Below, piece by piece: positions 44,205 through 53,145 of a stretch of 64,000 nt of DNA. Below the pieces are notes generated by a model. It ran no database searches. It was given only the letters and a program-made list of their open reading frames with translations, and was not told the origin of the DNA. Every line of letters starts with the position of its first letter. Position 1 is the first letter of the stretch. The position numbers were made by a program, and so were the translations under genes. This DNA comes from Nonlabens sp. YIK11 (GTDB lineage Bacteria > Bacteroidota > Bacteroidia > Flavobacteriales > Flavobacteriaceae), in contig NZ_LBMJ01000001.1 of assembly GCF_001413925.1 (NCBI RefSeq), positions 2,458,001-2,522,000 of the forward strand, written 5' to 3'.

Positions 44205-46166
44205 ATGAAGTTAAAATTACTTTTTGTCTTAACAATTATTCTTACGATTTCTTTCAATGCAATGGCGCAGGTTGGTATCAATACCATAGAACCAACAGCA
44301 GATCTAGAAATCGTTGCAGACGCCAGCCCGATGACTGGGAAATACAATGGGATCATTATTCCAAAAGTAGACGCTCTTCCCGTAACTGGTGATGCCACAT
44401 TTCCAACTGCGGCGCAAGCTGGACTATTAGTATATCTAAATCCAAGTGCCACGCCAGACGGCACTGAAGGTATCTACATGTTTGATGGAAGTCAGTATAT
44501 AAAGCTGGAGCCGGCTTCTGCTTCAGGCGCGTTTTATGATAATGGAACTACAAATTTTGCTACGACCACTACGTCTAATGTGCAACGTACTGGTAAAGTA
44601 AGTGTAGGCAGCTCATTAAGCACTGGAAAATTTAATGTGGACGTAGTATCTGCGAACAACTCGGCAGATCCAATTGCCATCAAAGTTGAGAATAATAATA
44701 CCGGAACTGGATCAGTCAACACCTATAGTGCTTACTTAGAAAATAAGAGTACAGTAGGAGGTACCGGAATTAAATACGGAATAAGATCTGAAGTAAGTTC
44801 TGCTGGTAACAGCGATCGTGTTGGTATATACAACAATGTAATATCTAGTGGCAGTGCTGCTCGAGGTGTTATTGGAATCAATAATGTTGTTGGTGGAACA
44901 TCTGGAACTACAGCAATCAATATAGGTATACGTTCAGAAATTGGGACGCCTGCAAGTGACGCCAATAGTTTTGGTATTTACAGTATCGCTAGAGGGAACG
45001 ACCTTAGAAACAACTATTCTGGATGGTTTCAAGGTGACAAATTTGCTATTAAAAATGAAGATAACTCTGACGGTTACGAAATGCCTACTATCTCAGGAAA
45101 TGCAGGCCAAGTGTTAATGACCAATGGAACAGACGTTGCTGCATGGACCGATCTTCCAGCTGCTAATAGCTCTCCAGTTTTTTACGGTGAAGGAACATTA
45201 AATTCAGCTACAAATACAACAGATGCCATTGAACGATCTGGATCTATTTTACTGAATATGGATGCCAACGTGAGTCCAACTGTTCTTAGTTTGAATAATA
45301 GTAATCCAGGGACTGGTAGCGGCAATCGATTTACTATTGATGCCATCAATAATGCAAGTGCCAGCGGTAGTAAATATGGTATCAGAAATAGAGTATCAGC
45401 AGATGGTGCTGGATCCCATTTTGGTATTGATAACGATGTCCAGATCAGTGCCGCAGACCAGGTCAATTATGGTATTAGAAACAATATGGGCGTCACCGTA
45501 GGAGCAGCATCTACCAATTACGGTATATATACAGAAGCTGGTAATTCAGGCGGTGAAGGCACTATCTACTCCATCTACTCACTAGCTCAAAATAATGGAA
45601 GCGAGCCTGCCTACTCTGGATATTTTAGAGGCGATCGATTTGCCATTAAAAATGAAGATGATTCTGATGGGTACGAAATGCCTACTATATCAGGTACCGC
45701 AGGCCAAGTCTTAACAACTGATGGCGCTGGAGTTGCGACTTGGAAAGGTGGTTTTGTTTCATCGAGAAACATTTTAAGTGCAAATCAAATCTTAGGGAGC
45801 GCTGACACATGGATCAAACTAAATATGAATAATTCTGTAATTAATGCAGGCAATGGTTACAACAGCACAACCAATAGGTTCGAATCTTCAGAGGCTGGAA
45901 TCTTCAAAGTAAATGCGCAATTCCATAGTACCAATTCTTACGGTAATGATATTTTTACCGGTATTTCCATTTTTGTTAATGGAGTTATTTATGCAGAACA
46001 CTCTGTCAACCATCATAATAATGGTCAACTTTACCGAAATGTAACTGCGACGGTTGATCTTCCAGCAAATGGATTTATCGAAATATTTGCAAGGAGCTCT
46101 GATTCAAATTTTGAAATTGACGGGTCAGGTGTCAAAACCTATTTTGAAGTTCAACGATTGTTTTAA
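44205..46166 (+). CDS. Large secreted repeat protein with C1q/TNF-like C-terminus
   Basis: 653 residues from the ATG at 44205. A signal peptide ends near FNAMAQ, followed by the flavobacterial opener VGINTIEPTADLEI. The body holds two copies of a 220-residue unit: each begins with FYDNGT/FYGEGT, has KYGIRS/KYGIRN turns, and ends with GDKFAIKNED or GDRFAIKNED followed by YEMPTISG-AGQVL. The last 130 residues (WIKLNMNNSVINAGNGYNS...TYFEVQRLF) fit a C1q-like jelly roll. It is probably a surface adhesin or fibre-like protein; no T9SS sorting domain is evident. Confidence 0.82.
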   Translation: MKLKLLFVLTIILTISFNAMAQVGINTIEPTADLEIVADASPMTGKYNGIIIPKVDALPVTGDATFPTAAQAGLLVYLNPSATPDGTEGIYMFDGSQYIKLEPASASGAFYDNGTTNFATTTTSNVQRTGKVSVGSSLSTGKFNVDVVSANNSADPIAIKVENNNTGTGSVNTYSAYLENKSTVGGTGIKYGIRSEVSSAGNSDRVGIYNNVISSGSAARGVIGINNVVGGTSGTTAINIGIRSEIGTPASDANSFGIYSIARGNDLRNNYSGWFQGDKFAIKNEDNSDGYEMPTISGNAGQVLMTNGTDVAAWTDLPAANSSPVFYGEGTLNSATNTTDAIERSGSILLNMDANVSPTVLSLNNSNPGTGSGNRFTIDAINNASASGSKYGIRNRVSADGAGSHFGIDNDVQISAADQVNYGIRNNMGVTVGAASTNYGIYTEAGNSGGEGTIYSIYSLAQNNGSEPAYSGYFRGDRFAIKNEDDSDGYEMPTISGTAGQVLTTDGAGVATWKGGFVSSRNILSANQILGSADTWIKLNMNNSVINAGNGYNSTTNRFESSEAGIFKVNAQFHSTNSYGNDIFTGISIFVNGVIYAEHSVNHHNNGQLYRNVTATVDLPANGFIEIFARSSDSNFEIDGSGVKTYFEVQRLF

Positions 46167-46170
46167 ACAC

Positions 46171-46204
46171 AAAAATCCCAGCCTAGCGGCTGGGATTTTT
46201 TTTT
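46171..46204. terminator. Bidirectional terminator after the surface-protein gene
   Basis: AAAAATCCCAGCC, loop TAGC, GGCTGGGATTTTT. It separates the surface-protein gene from converging hsp20. Confidence 0.92.
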
Positions 46205-46238
46205 GGATTCTGCAATTAACAGGCTAATTCAACAATCA

Positions 46239-46664
46239 TTACTTCAAAGAAATCATTCTCTTTGGTTGTGGTAGAGCTTCTTCTTTTTTAGGAAGTTCTA
46301 TACTTAGAATTCCGTTCTCGTAAGATCCTTGGATTTGATCCTGATTCACGGTTTCTGGTAGGTTGAAACTTCTTTTGAAAGAACGCTTCGTGAATTCCTT
46401 TCTGGTGAACTGCTCTGTCTTTTCTTCATTCTCTTCTTGAACCTCAGAAGATATGGTCAAAACGTCCTTATCAACTTCAATCGCGACGTCTTGCTTAGAA
46501 AAACCAGGAATGATCATTTCAAGGTGAAAACGCTCGTCGGTTTCCGCGATGTTAACGGCAGGTTGACTTAACGGTAAGGCAGTACCTCCAGAATAATCGT
46601 TATTAAACATTTCATCTATTAAAGATGGTAACCAATTGTTTGCTGTTCTATGTGCTAATTTCAT
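46239..46664 (-). CDS. Small heat-shock protein, Hsp20/alpha-crystallin family
   Basis: 141 residues from the ATG at 46664 (MKLAHRTANNWLPSLIDEMF). The alpha-crystallin domain runs from AVNIAETDERFHLEMIIPGF to the end, with the ENGILSIELPK strand and a C-terminal extension containing PQPKRMISLK in place of the usual I-x-I. It is an ATP-independent holdase. A run of Glu residues (QEENEEKTEQ) makes the loop very acidic. It is preceded by a terminator and so forms its own unit. Confidence 0.94.
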   Translation of the reverse strand: MKLAHRTANNWLPSLIDEMFNNDYSGGTALPLSQPAVNIAETDERFHLEMIIPGFSKQDVAIEVDKDVLTISSEVQEENEEKTEQFTRKEFTKRSFKRSFNLPETVNQDQIQGSYENGILSIELPKKEEALPQPKRMISLK

Positions 46665-46722
46665 AATTGAAAATTTTAGATTAATAATTACACATAGCAT
46701 TAGTCAAAATGAATACCAAAGC

Positions 46723-46748
46723 AAAAAAGCGACACAATGTCGCTTTTT
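46723..46748 (-). terminator. Terminator after the TerB-like gene
   Basis: AAAAAGCGACA, loop CAA, TGTCGCTTTTT. On the minus strand it follows the TerB-like gene by 26 bases and ends in a T run. Confidence 0.88.
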
Positions 46749-46773
46749 ACTTCGTATCATACTGTCAAGTTGT

Positions 46774-47184
46774 CTAATTACTCGTCTCAGAATGGATTTC
46801 CAGCAATTCGCTAGGCGGTATCTCACCATGCGGATACTTCTCCATAGTAGATAACAATTTGTTCACCGTCACGCCTCGTATGCCGTAACGCAAGGCGATT
46901 TCATGTAAGAGTTGTAGTTCACTATCATCAACGTTACCGTCGATGTGCATCATCAACATCAATCTATGAAAGTGAATGATGCGTTTGACAAATTGCTTAG
47001 GTGGTTTTACAGGTTCTTTATCGGGATTTTCCAACATGAAGCGCAGTTGTTCCTCACCTACCTCGATCCGGCTGGCAATTGCCTTGATAAATTCGACTTC
47101 TTCCTTTTTAAGATGATCATCAGCGTGTGCCATCGCAATCAATTCTTTCAGGATATCCGTTTTTTCCTGTATGGTGTAGGACAT
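46774..47184 (-). CDS. TerB-like domain protein
   Basis: 136 residues from the ATG at 47184 (MSYTIQEKTDILKELIAMAHADDHL). An all-helical TerB/DUF533-type fold: an acidic AHADDHLKKEE helix junction near residue 22 and a second MMHIDGNVDDSELQLLHEIA near 84, the paired Asp-rich turns that bind metal in TerB. The family is tied to tellurite resistance and stress, but no other ter gene is near, so a general stress role is only inferred. Confidence 0.8.
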   Translation of the reverse strand: MSYTIQEKTDILKELIAMAHADDHLKKEEVEFIKAIASRIEVGEEQLRFMLENPDKEPVKPPKQFVKRIIHFHRLMLMMHIDGNVDDSELQLLHEIALRYGIRGVTVNKLLSTMEKYPHGEIPPSELLEIHSETSN

Positions 47185-47267
47185 AGCAATCAATGTTTCC
47201 GTGAAAATAATCAATCCTTATGAAATTATTAACCCAGGAGCGCATCCTACACCTTTAAATTTAACGC

Positions 47268-48554
47268 ATGATTATAATTACTCGACTGCGTTCCTTTTTC
47301 AATGTAATTACTAGCACCATTGCATTCTATCCTACGCTATATTCCATCGTAGCCATATTTTTTGCATTTGCCATGATTTATGCAGAATCTAGAGGCGTAT
47401 CAGGATTTTTACAGGAAAATGCTCCGGTTCTAGTCATCAACAATAGGGATACCGCGCGCAACCTATTAACCACGCTAATTGCTGGTGGTTTAAGCATGTT
47501 AGTATTCTCCTTTTCCATGGTAATGCTACTATTGAGCCAGGCAGCTGCCAACTATTCACCACGAGTATTGCCCAGCCTTATTTCCAATAGAAAGCACCAG
47601 ACGATATTGGGAATATTTCTCGCGATGATCCTGTACAACATCATCACCATGATGGGAATCGAACCTGATGGCGATAATTATCAATTACCTGGATTCTCTG
47701 TCCTGATAGGAATCATAAGCGCCGTGTTTACTTTAGGAGCATTCGTTTACTTCATTCATAGTATTTCCACCAGTATCCAGATCAATAACATATTGAAGAA
47801 TATTTATACGCTTTCGCGAAAGCGTCTTCAATACCTAGTCGATGAAAACGATTACGGTCAGGAATTTCCCGATTCGTCTGGTTGGTACACCTACCACGCC
47901 ACCCGAAGTGGAACCATACAAAACATCAGCATCTCTGGTTTGCTAGACCTTGCCAAGGATTGTGATACCAAATTTGACCTGATTGCTACAAAAGGGCTGT
48001 ACGTTTTTAAAAATCAGGAGTATATCAAGTCAGAAAAAGAACTTACTGATAAACAGGTCAAGGAATTAGGGAAAAACTTCAATTTCACAGAATCTGAGTT
48101 AGTAAGCGACAACTACGTCCTGGGATTCAAGCAAATTACAGAGATAGGAATAAAAGCCATGTCACCTGGAATCAACGATCCAGGTACGGCCTTAGACACC
48201 ATCAATTACCTAACGGAGTTGTTTGCACTGCGCATGCAAAAGAGTGATAAGAGCATCGTATTGGATGAGGATGAAAATCCTGTCATCAATCTCAAAACCA
48301 TCACATTTAAAGAACTCATCTTTAACGTACTGGCACCCTTTAGAACCTACTGTAAACACGATGTTACCGTCATGCAAAAACTACTGGACATGATCGCACA
48401 GTTATTGCGGTTTGAACCTATCAATGAGGACTATAAAGAAGTGTTGCACCGTGAAGCGAGCATGATGATACAGGACGCCAATAATTCTATTGAAAATCCT
48501 ATCGATTTATTGGTACTTCAAGGTATTTATGATCGAATGGAGATCGTTAGCTAA
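47268..48554 (+). CDS. DUF2254 membrane protein
   Basis: 428 residues. Several transmembrane helices in the first 170 residues (about 18-40, 65-92, 112-130, 143-168) precede a cytoplasmic domain. NPGTALDTINYL-like text (SPGINDPGTALDTINYL) is the family hallmark. Function unknown. Residues L182-R186 (LSRKR), at the membrane-proximal start of the cytoplasmic part, are read from a palindrome copy in its third frame and keep a positive-inside stretch. The 3' end overlaps the converging gene by 48 bases. Confidence 0.87.
   Translation: MIIITRLRSFFNVITSTIAFYPTLYSIVAIFFAFAMIYAESRGVSGFLQENAPVLVINNRDTARNLLTTLIAGGLSMLVFSFSMVMLLLSQAAANYSPRVLPSLISNRKHQTILGIFLAMILYNIITMMGIEPDGDNYQLPGFSVLIGIISAVFTLGAFVYFIHSISTSIQINNILKNIYTLSRKRLQYLVDENDYGQEFPDSSGWYTYHATRSGTIQNISISGLLDLAKDCDTKFDLIATKGLYVFKNQEYIKSEKELTDKQVKELGKNFNFTESELVSDNYVLGFKQITEIGIKAMSPGINDPGTALDTINYLTELFALRMQKSDKSIVLDEDENPVINLKTITFKELIFNVLAPFRTYCKHDVTVMQKLLDMIAQLLRFEPINEDYKEVLHREASMMIQDANNSIENPIDLLVLQGIYDRMEIVS
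47809..47824. repeat. Dispersed palindrome copy 11 (coding, LSRKR)
   Basis: Perfect copy, symmetric over 18 bases, in the DUF2254 gene. It is the only perfect copy here read in the LSRKR frame. Confidence 0.95.
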
Positions 48555-48977
48555 TCGATAAAAGTCATTTTGTTTTCCATATAATACGATTCTGCTAATA
48601 CTATATCTTTTTTTATCATCGAGATCTATTTGTATAATGTCAAATAAACGCTCCTCTTTGATATGGCACCTAACCAGTCTGTGCTTTGAAATTTTAAAAT
48701 TCTTTTGCCAACTCAAAATAAATCTCTTTTCCCAAAAATGAGCTAGACCTTTATCGCTTAGCAAAACTTTTATTTTTCCCAGAGCTAAATATCTTGAACC
48801 TAGATATGCAGGTACAACAACCAAAATAAATAGAATAAAGCTACTCCATTGATATTTAGAAAATGGGAGAAATTCTACAAGTGAAATTATCAATAAGAAA
48901 AATAATAGTGAAAAGGCGATTATGAATCGGCGTCTTGAATGAATATTTATATGGTATGTCTTGGTCTTCAATATCAA
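48507..48977 (-). CDS. Two-helix membrane protein of unknown function
   Basis: 156 residues with a basic N-terminus, two adjacent transmembrane helices (about 16-37 and 42-62), and a soluble PH-like beta-rich tail ([26 protein letters not shown]). Its 3' end overlaps the converging DUF2254 gene by 48 bases, and its start overlaps the panB stop by 4, so coupling to panB is likely. The long convergent overlap is unusual and makes the exact end worth confirming. Confidence 0.65.
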   Translation of the reverse strand: MILKTKTYHINIHSRRRFIIAFSLLFFLLIISLVEFLPFSKYQWSSFILFILVVVPAYLGSRYLALGKIKVLLSDKGLAHFWEKRFILSWQKNFKISKHRLVRCHIKEERLFDIIQIDLDDKKRYSISRIVLYGKQNDFYRLANDLHSIINTLKYQ

Positions 48978-49792
48978 TACTGCTCTTCCTCGTTAGGGAA
49001 ATCAGAGCTCTTCACATCGCTAATGTATTGAGAGACCGCACTGCCCATATCTTCATAAAGATTCATGTAACGTCTCAAGAATCTTGGATGAAACTCGTGA
49101 GTCATCCCAAACATGTCGTGAGAAACCAACACCTGGCCATCAACGCCACCACCGGCACCTATTCCTATGACAGGAATCGATAGGCTTTCAGCGACTTCTT
49201 GAGCGAGTTTTGCAGGCACTTTTTCCAGCACTAGCGCAAAACATCCCAGTTTTTCCAATGCAAGAGCGTCATTCTTTAGCTTTTCGGCCTCTTCTTCTTC
49301 CTTGGCTCTTACTGTGTAGGTTCCAAACTTATAGATCGATTGCGGTGTCAGGCCTAAATGCCCCATGACAGGAATACCAGCGTTTAGGATGCGTTTGATG
49401 GATTCCATGACCTCGCTGCCACCTTCCAGTTTCACCGTATGGCCGCCACTTTCCTTCATGATTCTAATGGCAGATCGCAACGCCTCTTTAGGGTCACTTT
49501 GATAACTACCAAAAGGCAAATCCACTACCACCAGCGCACGCTCTGTACCACGCACGACGCTACTTGCGTGATAGATCATCTGGTCTAGTGTGATAGGCAA
49601 GGTGGTCTCGTGACCCGCCATTACATTACTTGCACTATCGCCCACAAGAATTACATCCACACCAGCACTGTCGATGATTTTGGCCATCGTGAAATCATAA
49701 GCAGTCAACATGCTTATTTTCTGGTGGGTTGCCTTCATCTCAGTCAGAGATTTGACGGTAATTCGTTTGTATTCCTTTTTGGCTGTGGACAT
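48974..49792 (-). CDS. panB: 3-methyl-2-oxobutanoate hydroxymethyltransferase
   Basis: A 272-residue enzyme that makes ketopantoate from alpha-ketoisovalerate, first step to pantothenate and Co[26 protein letters not shown] carries the metal-binding Asp; [11 protein letters not shown] and [10 protein letters not shown] follow; [16 protein letters not shown] is the family end motif. Length is normal. panC and panD are not nearby. It begins a minus-strand pair with the membrane protein at 48507. Confidence 0.97.
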   Translation of the reverse strand: MSTAKKEYKRITVKSLTEMKATHQKISMLTAYDFTMAKIIDSAGVDVILVGDSASNVMAGHETTLPITLDQMIYHASSVVRGTERALVVVDLPFGSYQSDPKEALRSAIRIMKESGGHTVKLEGGSEVMESIKRILNAGIPVMGHLGLTPQSIYKFGTYTVRAKEEEEAEKLKNDALALEKLGCFALVLEKVPAKLAQEVAESLSIPVIGIGAGGGVDGQVLVSHDMFGMTHEFHPRFLRRYMNLYEDMGSAVSQYISDVKSSDFPNEEEQY

Positions 49793-49848
49793 ATCTTCGT
49801 TTTGTGCTGTAAAAATAGTAATATTAAAAACACTTAAATGGAACTATC

Positions 49849-50322
49849 ATGTTGAAACCTGTTCTTGTGCTGGTTGTTTTTCTCGCTTTCGCGAAAGCGA
49901 ACTCACAACCAGCCACAGCCACCACATCATCTACCGTGTTGCTTTACAATCAACCCGCAAGCAAGGCCGTGGAATCCTTTTTCCAAAACTTTCATGCACA
50001 AGACACGGTTGCATTGAAAAACCAATTCGTCAACGGCGCTTCCATGCATTCCCTTGCCATCAAAGGAGATGAACGCACCACGAGCGCCTCTACAGTCAAT
50101 ACATTTTTGAAATCCATTGCATCCATTCCTGCAAACGTAACTTTTGAAGAACGCCTTACTTCGCTTAAAACCGTTGCAGATGATCATATCGCCAGCGTTC
50201 ACACAGATTATGAATTTTATGTGAATGGCAAGCGTTCCCATACCGGTCGTAATGTCTTCACGATGGTTTTTGTGGATGATGCGTGGAAGATCACCCAAAT
50301 TACAGACACAAGGATCTATTAG
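49849..50322 (+). CDS. Secreted SnoaL/NTF2-like protein
   Basis: 157 residues. Signal peptide with AFAKA at 13-17, from a palindrome copy, followed by NSQ; the predicted cut is after A17. The mature domain has the NTF2-like/DUF4440 cone: FFQNFHAQDTVALKNQFVNGASMHSL, then strands ending in GRNVFTMVFVDDAWKITQITDTRIY. Such proteins bind or hydrolyse small molecules, and no catalytic set is apparent. It abuts the stop of the converging PH-domain gene with no gap. Confidence 0.82.
   Translation: MLKPVLVLVVFLAFAKANSQPATATTSSTVLLYNQPASKAVESFFQNFHAQDTVALKNQFVNGASMHSLAIKGDERTTSASTVNTFLKSIASIPANVTFEERLTSLKTVADDHIASVHTDYEFYVNGKRSHTGRNVFTMVFVDDAWKITQITDTRIY
49884..49899. repeat. Dispersed palindrome copy 12 (coding, signal peptide AFAKA)
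   Basis: Perfect copy encoding residues 13-17 of a signal peptide. The right flank AACTCACAACC matches copies at 4474 and 57668. Confidence 0.95.
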
Positions 50323-51831
50323 CTACATCCAGTTGCGGTCTGACAACAGCACCAGATTGTGCAGTTTATTCTTAAGTTGGGTAACCTGCCTCTCATTGAA
50401 GTAACGCAACCCTCGAGAACCTGCGGCAGTATGCACAGTAAAATGGATTTGCTGGCGGCGTTTCAAAAATATACTGCGCCATTTTTCTACCGCTTGGATT
50501 TTATAGATGGGAATGAGCATGGTTTTATGAAAAAGCCATCCAGATCGCAGGACGACTAACTCTTCATCAGACTGGATTTGTGTCCTTTTACCATTGCGAT
50601 ACGACACAAAAACCATCCAGCCGAACACCAAAACAGCCACGGCAGCTAATGCATAAATTTCCAAGTAAATGGAGATCGCACAGGCCAAAATCAGCGGTAA
50701 GGCAACGATGTAAAAAGTCAATCGGGCATGTGAGATGGCGATGGAGTCCATCTGGCTTGCGTCTGGATCCATTCCATGATCAAAAATCAAATCCTGCAAC
50801 AACTCCATCATTTGCGGGCTACAGGCTGGAACTTCTGCTCCTGTAAGGGAAATTCCCTGCGATTGAGCTTGATAGATTTTGGCCGTTTGATAATTCAGCA
50901 ACCTGCGTAATGGGTTGGTATGAAATTCCAGAATCTGAATTTTCTGGATAGGTATTTTAATCTCGCGTCTATTAAGCAATCCCATTTCGATTTCAAGATA
51001 ATCACCGTTGCGCCGCAAAGTGTATCCATAATATTTATTGAAAACCAATACGACACTAACAATAACCGATGCGATGATAAAAACGATGGCTGCCATCACG
51101 ACCAGACTCAAGCTTGCATAACCTACCATGTTTTCCCATTCAAAACCCTCAAAGACATTCCCGTAAAAACGCTCTACAAAATCCCTGATATTATACCAGA
51201 ACCCGAACACAACTCCCAATGCTAGGCCACCACTGCGCAAATGATTTTGGGTAATGCCTATTTTAAATAAATCAATTATTCCTAGGGATAAAAGCTCACT
51301 CCTCTTTTCAGATCGTTGTTTGTTAGGAGCATCGATAATTTCCTCTGTCAACCCTTCATCAACAACTTCCTGATTTGAGGTTTGTAGACTCTTGTCCTGC
51401 AAAAGATTTTTAAAAGATTCTGCAAAATCGCGGCTTAGTCCAGGTATTTCTAGTTCTTTAGCTTTAGAGCCAGCGGTCTCTACTTCTACTGCTACCAATT
51501 GTAAAATACGTTGGACCAAGTTTTGGGTAATGTTGACAGATTGGATGCGTTCCAGCGGTATGGCCTTGCGTTCTTTATTAAGGACTCCTTTTTGAATGAT
51601 CAGTTCATCGCCTTCTACATAAAAGGTGAAAAAATAATAACTAAGCAGTGGCGAGAGTAATCCTAGAATAACCACCAGCGCCGTAAGGCCTATGACAATC
51701 CTATAATCACCAAAGTTATTGATCCCAAATGCGGAATATAGCGCAACGGCAATCAATGCTTTTACATTCTTGAAGACATATAATAATATGCTCTTGCGGC
51801 TTTGTCTCCTAGGTTCGCTTAGATCAAGCAT
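50323..51831 (-). CDS. Membrane protein with PH-like domains (YdbT-like)
   Basis: 502 residues with repeated bPH_2-type domains, each preceded by paired transmembrane helices: VEGDELIIQKGVLNKERKAIPLERIQSVNITQNLVQRIL near 75, YLEIEMGLLNRREIKIPIQKIQILEFHTNPLRRLL near 285, and a third near 430. These are the YdbT-type repeats. In Bacillus the YdbS/YdbT pair is linked to antimicrobial resistance; the role here is unknown. It overlaps the YdbS-like gene by 8 bases. Confidence 0.88.
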   Translation of the reverse strand: MLDLSEPRRQSRKSILLYVFKNVKALIAVALYSAFGINNFGDYRIVIGLTALVVILGLLSPLLSYYFFTFYVEGDELIIQKGVLNKERKAIPLERIQSVNITQNLVQRILQLVAVEVETAGSKAKELEIPGLSRDFAESFKNLLQDKSLQTSNQEVVDEGLTEEIIDAPNKQRSEKRSELLSLGIIDLFKIGITQNHLRSGGLALGVVFGFWYNIRDFVERFYGNVFEGFEWENMVGYASLSLVVMAAIVFIIASVIVSVVLVFNKYYGYTLRRNGDYLEIEMGLLNRREIKIPIQKIQILEFHTNPLRRLLNYQTAKIYQAQSQGISLTGAEVPACSPQMMELLQDLIFDHGMDPDASQMDSIAISHARLTFYIVALPLILACAISIYLEIYALAAVAVLVFGWMVFVSYRNGKRTQIQSDEELVVLRSGWLFHKTMLIPIYKIQAVEKWRSIFLKRRQQIHFTVHTAAGSRGLRYFNERQVTQLKNKLHNLVLLSDRNWM

Positions 51832-52327
51832 GCATGGCTGTCTTATGAGAGATAAATTCTTTGAGTTTTTTGGCGTCTTCTGGATCTAGCCCAGAAAGAC
51901 TAAGGTCTGAAGAACTACCACCAGCCGTATAAATCTCCAATTCACAAAGATTGAACAATCGGTCAATGGGACCATCTTTGATCTCCGTGTGTTGGATCCT
52001 GTTAAAAGGCACTGTAGTCTCGTGATGGAAGATCCATCCATGTCTATAGGTAATGTCCAGTTCTCTTAAAACATAACCGCGCACAAAATACTCTTTGTAA
52101 GAAAGGAATAAAGCCAGCACCAACAATAGCAACCATACGGGAATGACAGACCACGTAAACCACGGCTCATCAAGAATAAAAATAAAGGTAATGGCAGCAA
52201 TCAGCAAAGGCACAAAAACGATAAGCTTTGCAATCAATTTTTTGTTTAGAAAACGTTTGGGATGCTTCTTAAACTCTGATGTTTCTAATGGCGGTAGCTC
52301 TGCTGGATAAATCTGATCGTTTGTCAT
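51824..52327 (-). CDS. PH-like domain membrane protein (YdbS-like)
   Basis: 167 residues: two transmembrane helices (about 30-50 and 55-73), then one bPH_2 domain (EYFVRGYVLRELDITYRHGWIFHHETTVPFNRIQHTEIKDGPIDRLF). It pairs with the YdbT-like gene just downstream (8-base overlap) and starts 4 bases inside the end of the MazG-like gene, forming a three-gene unit. Confidence 0.87.
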   Translation of the reverse strand: MTNDQIYPAELPPLETSEFKKHPKRFLNKKLIAKLIVFVPLLIAAITFIFILDEPWFTWSVIPVWLLLLVLALFLSYKEYFVRGYVLRELDITYRHGWIFHHETTVPFNRIQHTEIKDGPIDRLFNLCELEIYTAGGSSSDLSLSGLDPEDAKKLKEFISHKTAMHA

Positions 52328-52722
52328 GATTGTAGGTGCTTGTTGAGAATGGATCCAAAATCAGGCTTGAAGTAGTCAGGTCCCTTCAGGACCTTACCAT
52401 CTTCTCTATAAATAGGTTCTCCATCTGCTCCTAGTTTACTCATGTTGGAACGCTGTATCTCGTTAAAAACATCTTCAATGACATCCTGCATACCATGTTC
52501 AATGATCGTCCCGCAGAGTATATACAGCATATCGCCCAGCGCATCTGCTACTTCAATAAGATCATCATTTTTTGCAGCTTCCAGATATTCCTCATTTTCC
52601 TCACGCATCAATTCATAGCGCAACAGCTTGCGCTCCAGTGAGATGTTAACGGTAGGTTGATCCTGAATGTTTAATTTAAAGGCTTTGTGAAAGTCGCGTA
52701 CGGCGTTGATATTCTTCTTCAT
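52324..52722 (-). CDS. MazG-like nucleoside triphosphate pyrophosphohydrolase
   Basis: 132 residues of all-alpha NTP-PPase fold. The metal motif ExxEE is in MREENEEYLEA (near 40-44) and the second acid pair in ALGDMLYIL (near 62-65). A C-terminal extension (DGEPIYREDGKVLKGPDYFKP) is typical of phage/Bacteroidota HAM1-independent members that clean the dNTP pool. It heads the three-gene minus-strand unit. Confidence 0.9.
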   Translation of the reverse strand: MKKNINAVRDFHKAFKLNIQDQPTVNISLERKLLRYELMREENEEYLEAAKNDDLIEVADALGDMLYILCGTIIEHGMQDVIEDVFNEIQRSNMSKLGADGEPIYREDGKVLKGPDYFKPDFGSILNKHLQS

Positions 52723-52760
52723 GGATTATTGATCTATTGTATTGTAATTTTACAAAAAAT

Positions 52761-52991
52761 ATGACCATTATGAGTTTACCCTTTCTTGCAATTAAAGATC
52801 CCATGTTTTCAAGTGGTCAACTCATCTTCGCTGCGGTATTTTTTGTGGCTTTTGTGATCCTGATTTATTTCATGTACGGTAAGGATAAATTATTGCACCG
52901 TAAGAATTACAAAGGCGTCAAATGGATTTTGCTGGGTTTCCTAGCCTTTTTCTTATTACTACTGGCAATCAAGTTTGGTTTGAAACAGTAG
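52761..52991 (+). CDS. Small membrane protein of unknown function
   Basis: 76 residues from the ATG at 52761 (an ATG at 52770 is also possible). Two transmembrane helices (about 18-38 and 54-72) are separated by the basic loop GKDKLLHRKNYKGVKW. A TAATTTTA -7-like box lies at 52745-52752. It is followed by a split palindrome and a terminator, and no family is recognised. Confidence 0.65.
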   Translation: MTIMSLPFLAIKDPMFSSGQLIFAAVFFVAFVILIYFMYGKDKLLHRKNYKGVKWILLGFLAFFLLLLAIKFGLKQ

Positions 52992-53006
52992 CCCTATTTT
53001 CTATCT

Positions 53007-53043
53007 CGCTTTCCTGCCTGTCCGGCAGGCAGGCGCGAAAGCG
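53007..53043. repeat. Dispersed palindrome split by a nested GC-rich hairpin
   Basis: CGCTTTC (53007-53013) and GCGAAAGCG (53035-53043) enclose about 21 bases. The insert itself is a hairpin: CCTGCCTG, loop TCCGG, CAGGCAGG. One palindrome therefore sits in the centre of another. It is intergenic, so no gene is broken. Confidence 0.85.
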
Positions 53044-53073
53044 TAACATTCCTCAATACTATGGAACAAAAAA

Positions 53074-53094
53074 AGAGACCCTAGATGGGTCTCT
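53074..53094. terminator. Bidirectional terminator
   Basis: AGAGACCC, loop TAGAT, GGGTCTCT, with an A run before and pyrimidine-rich TTCTCTTTTC after. It lies between the small membrane protein gene and the converging lipoprotein gene. Confidence 0.85.
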
Positions 53095-53145
53095 TCTCTT
53101 TTCTACAATCTACTCTACAAATTGCACTTGAAAAATCGTTGTATG

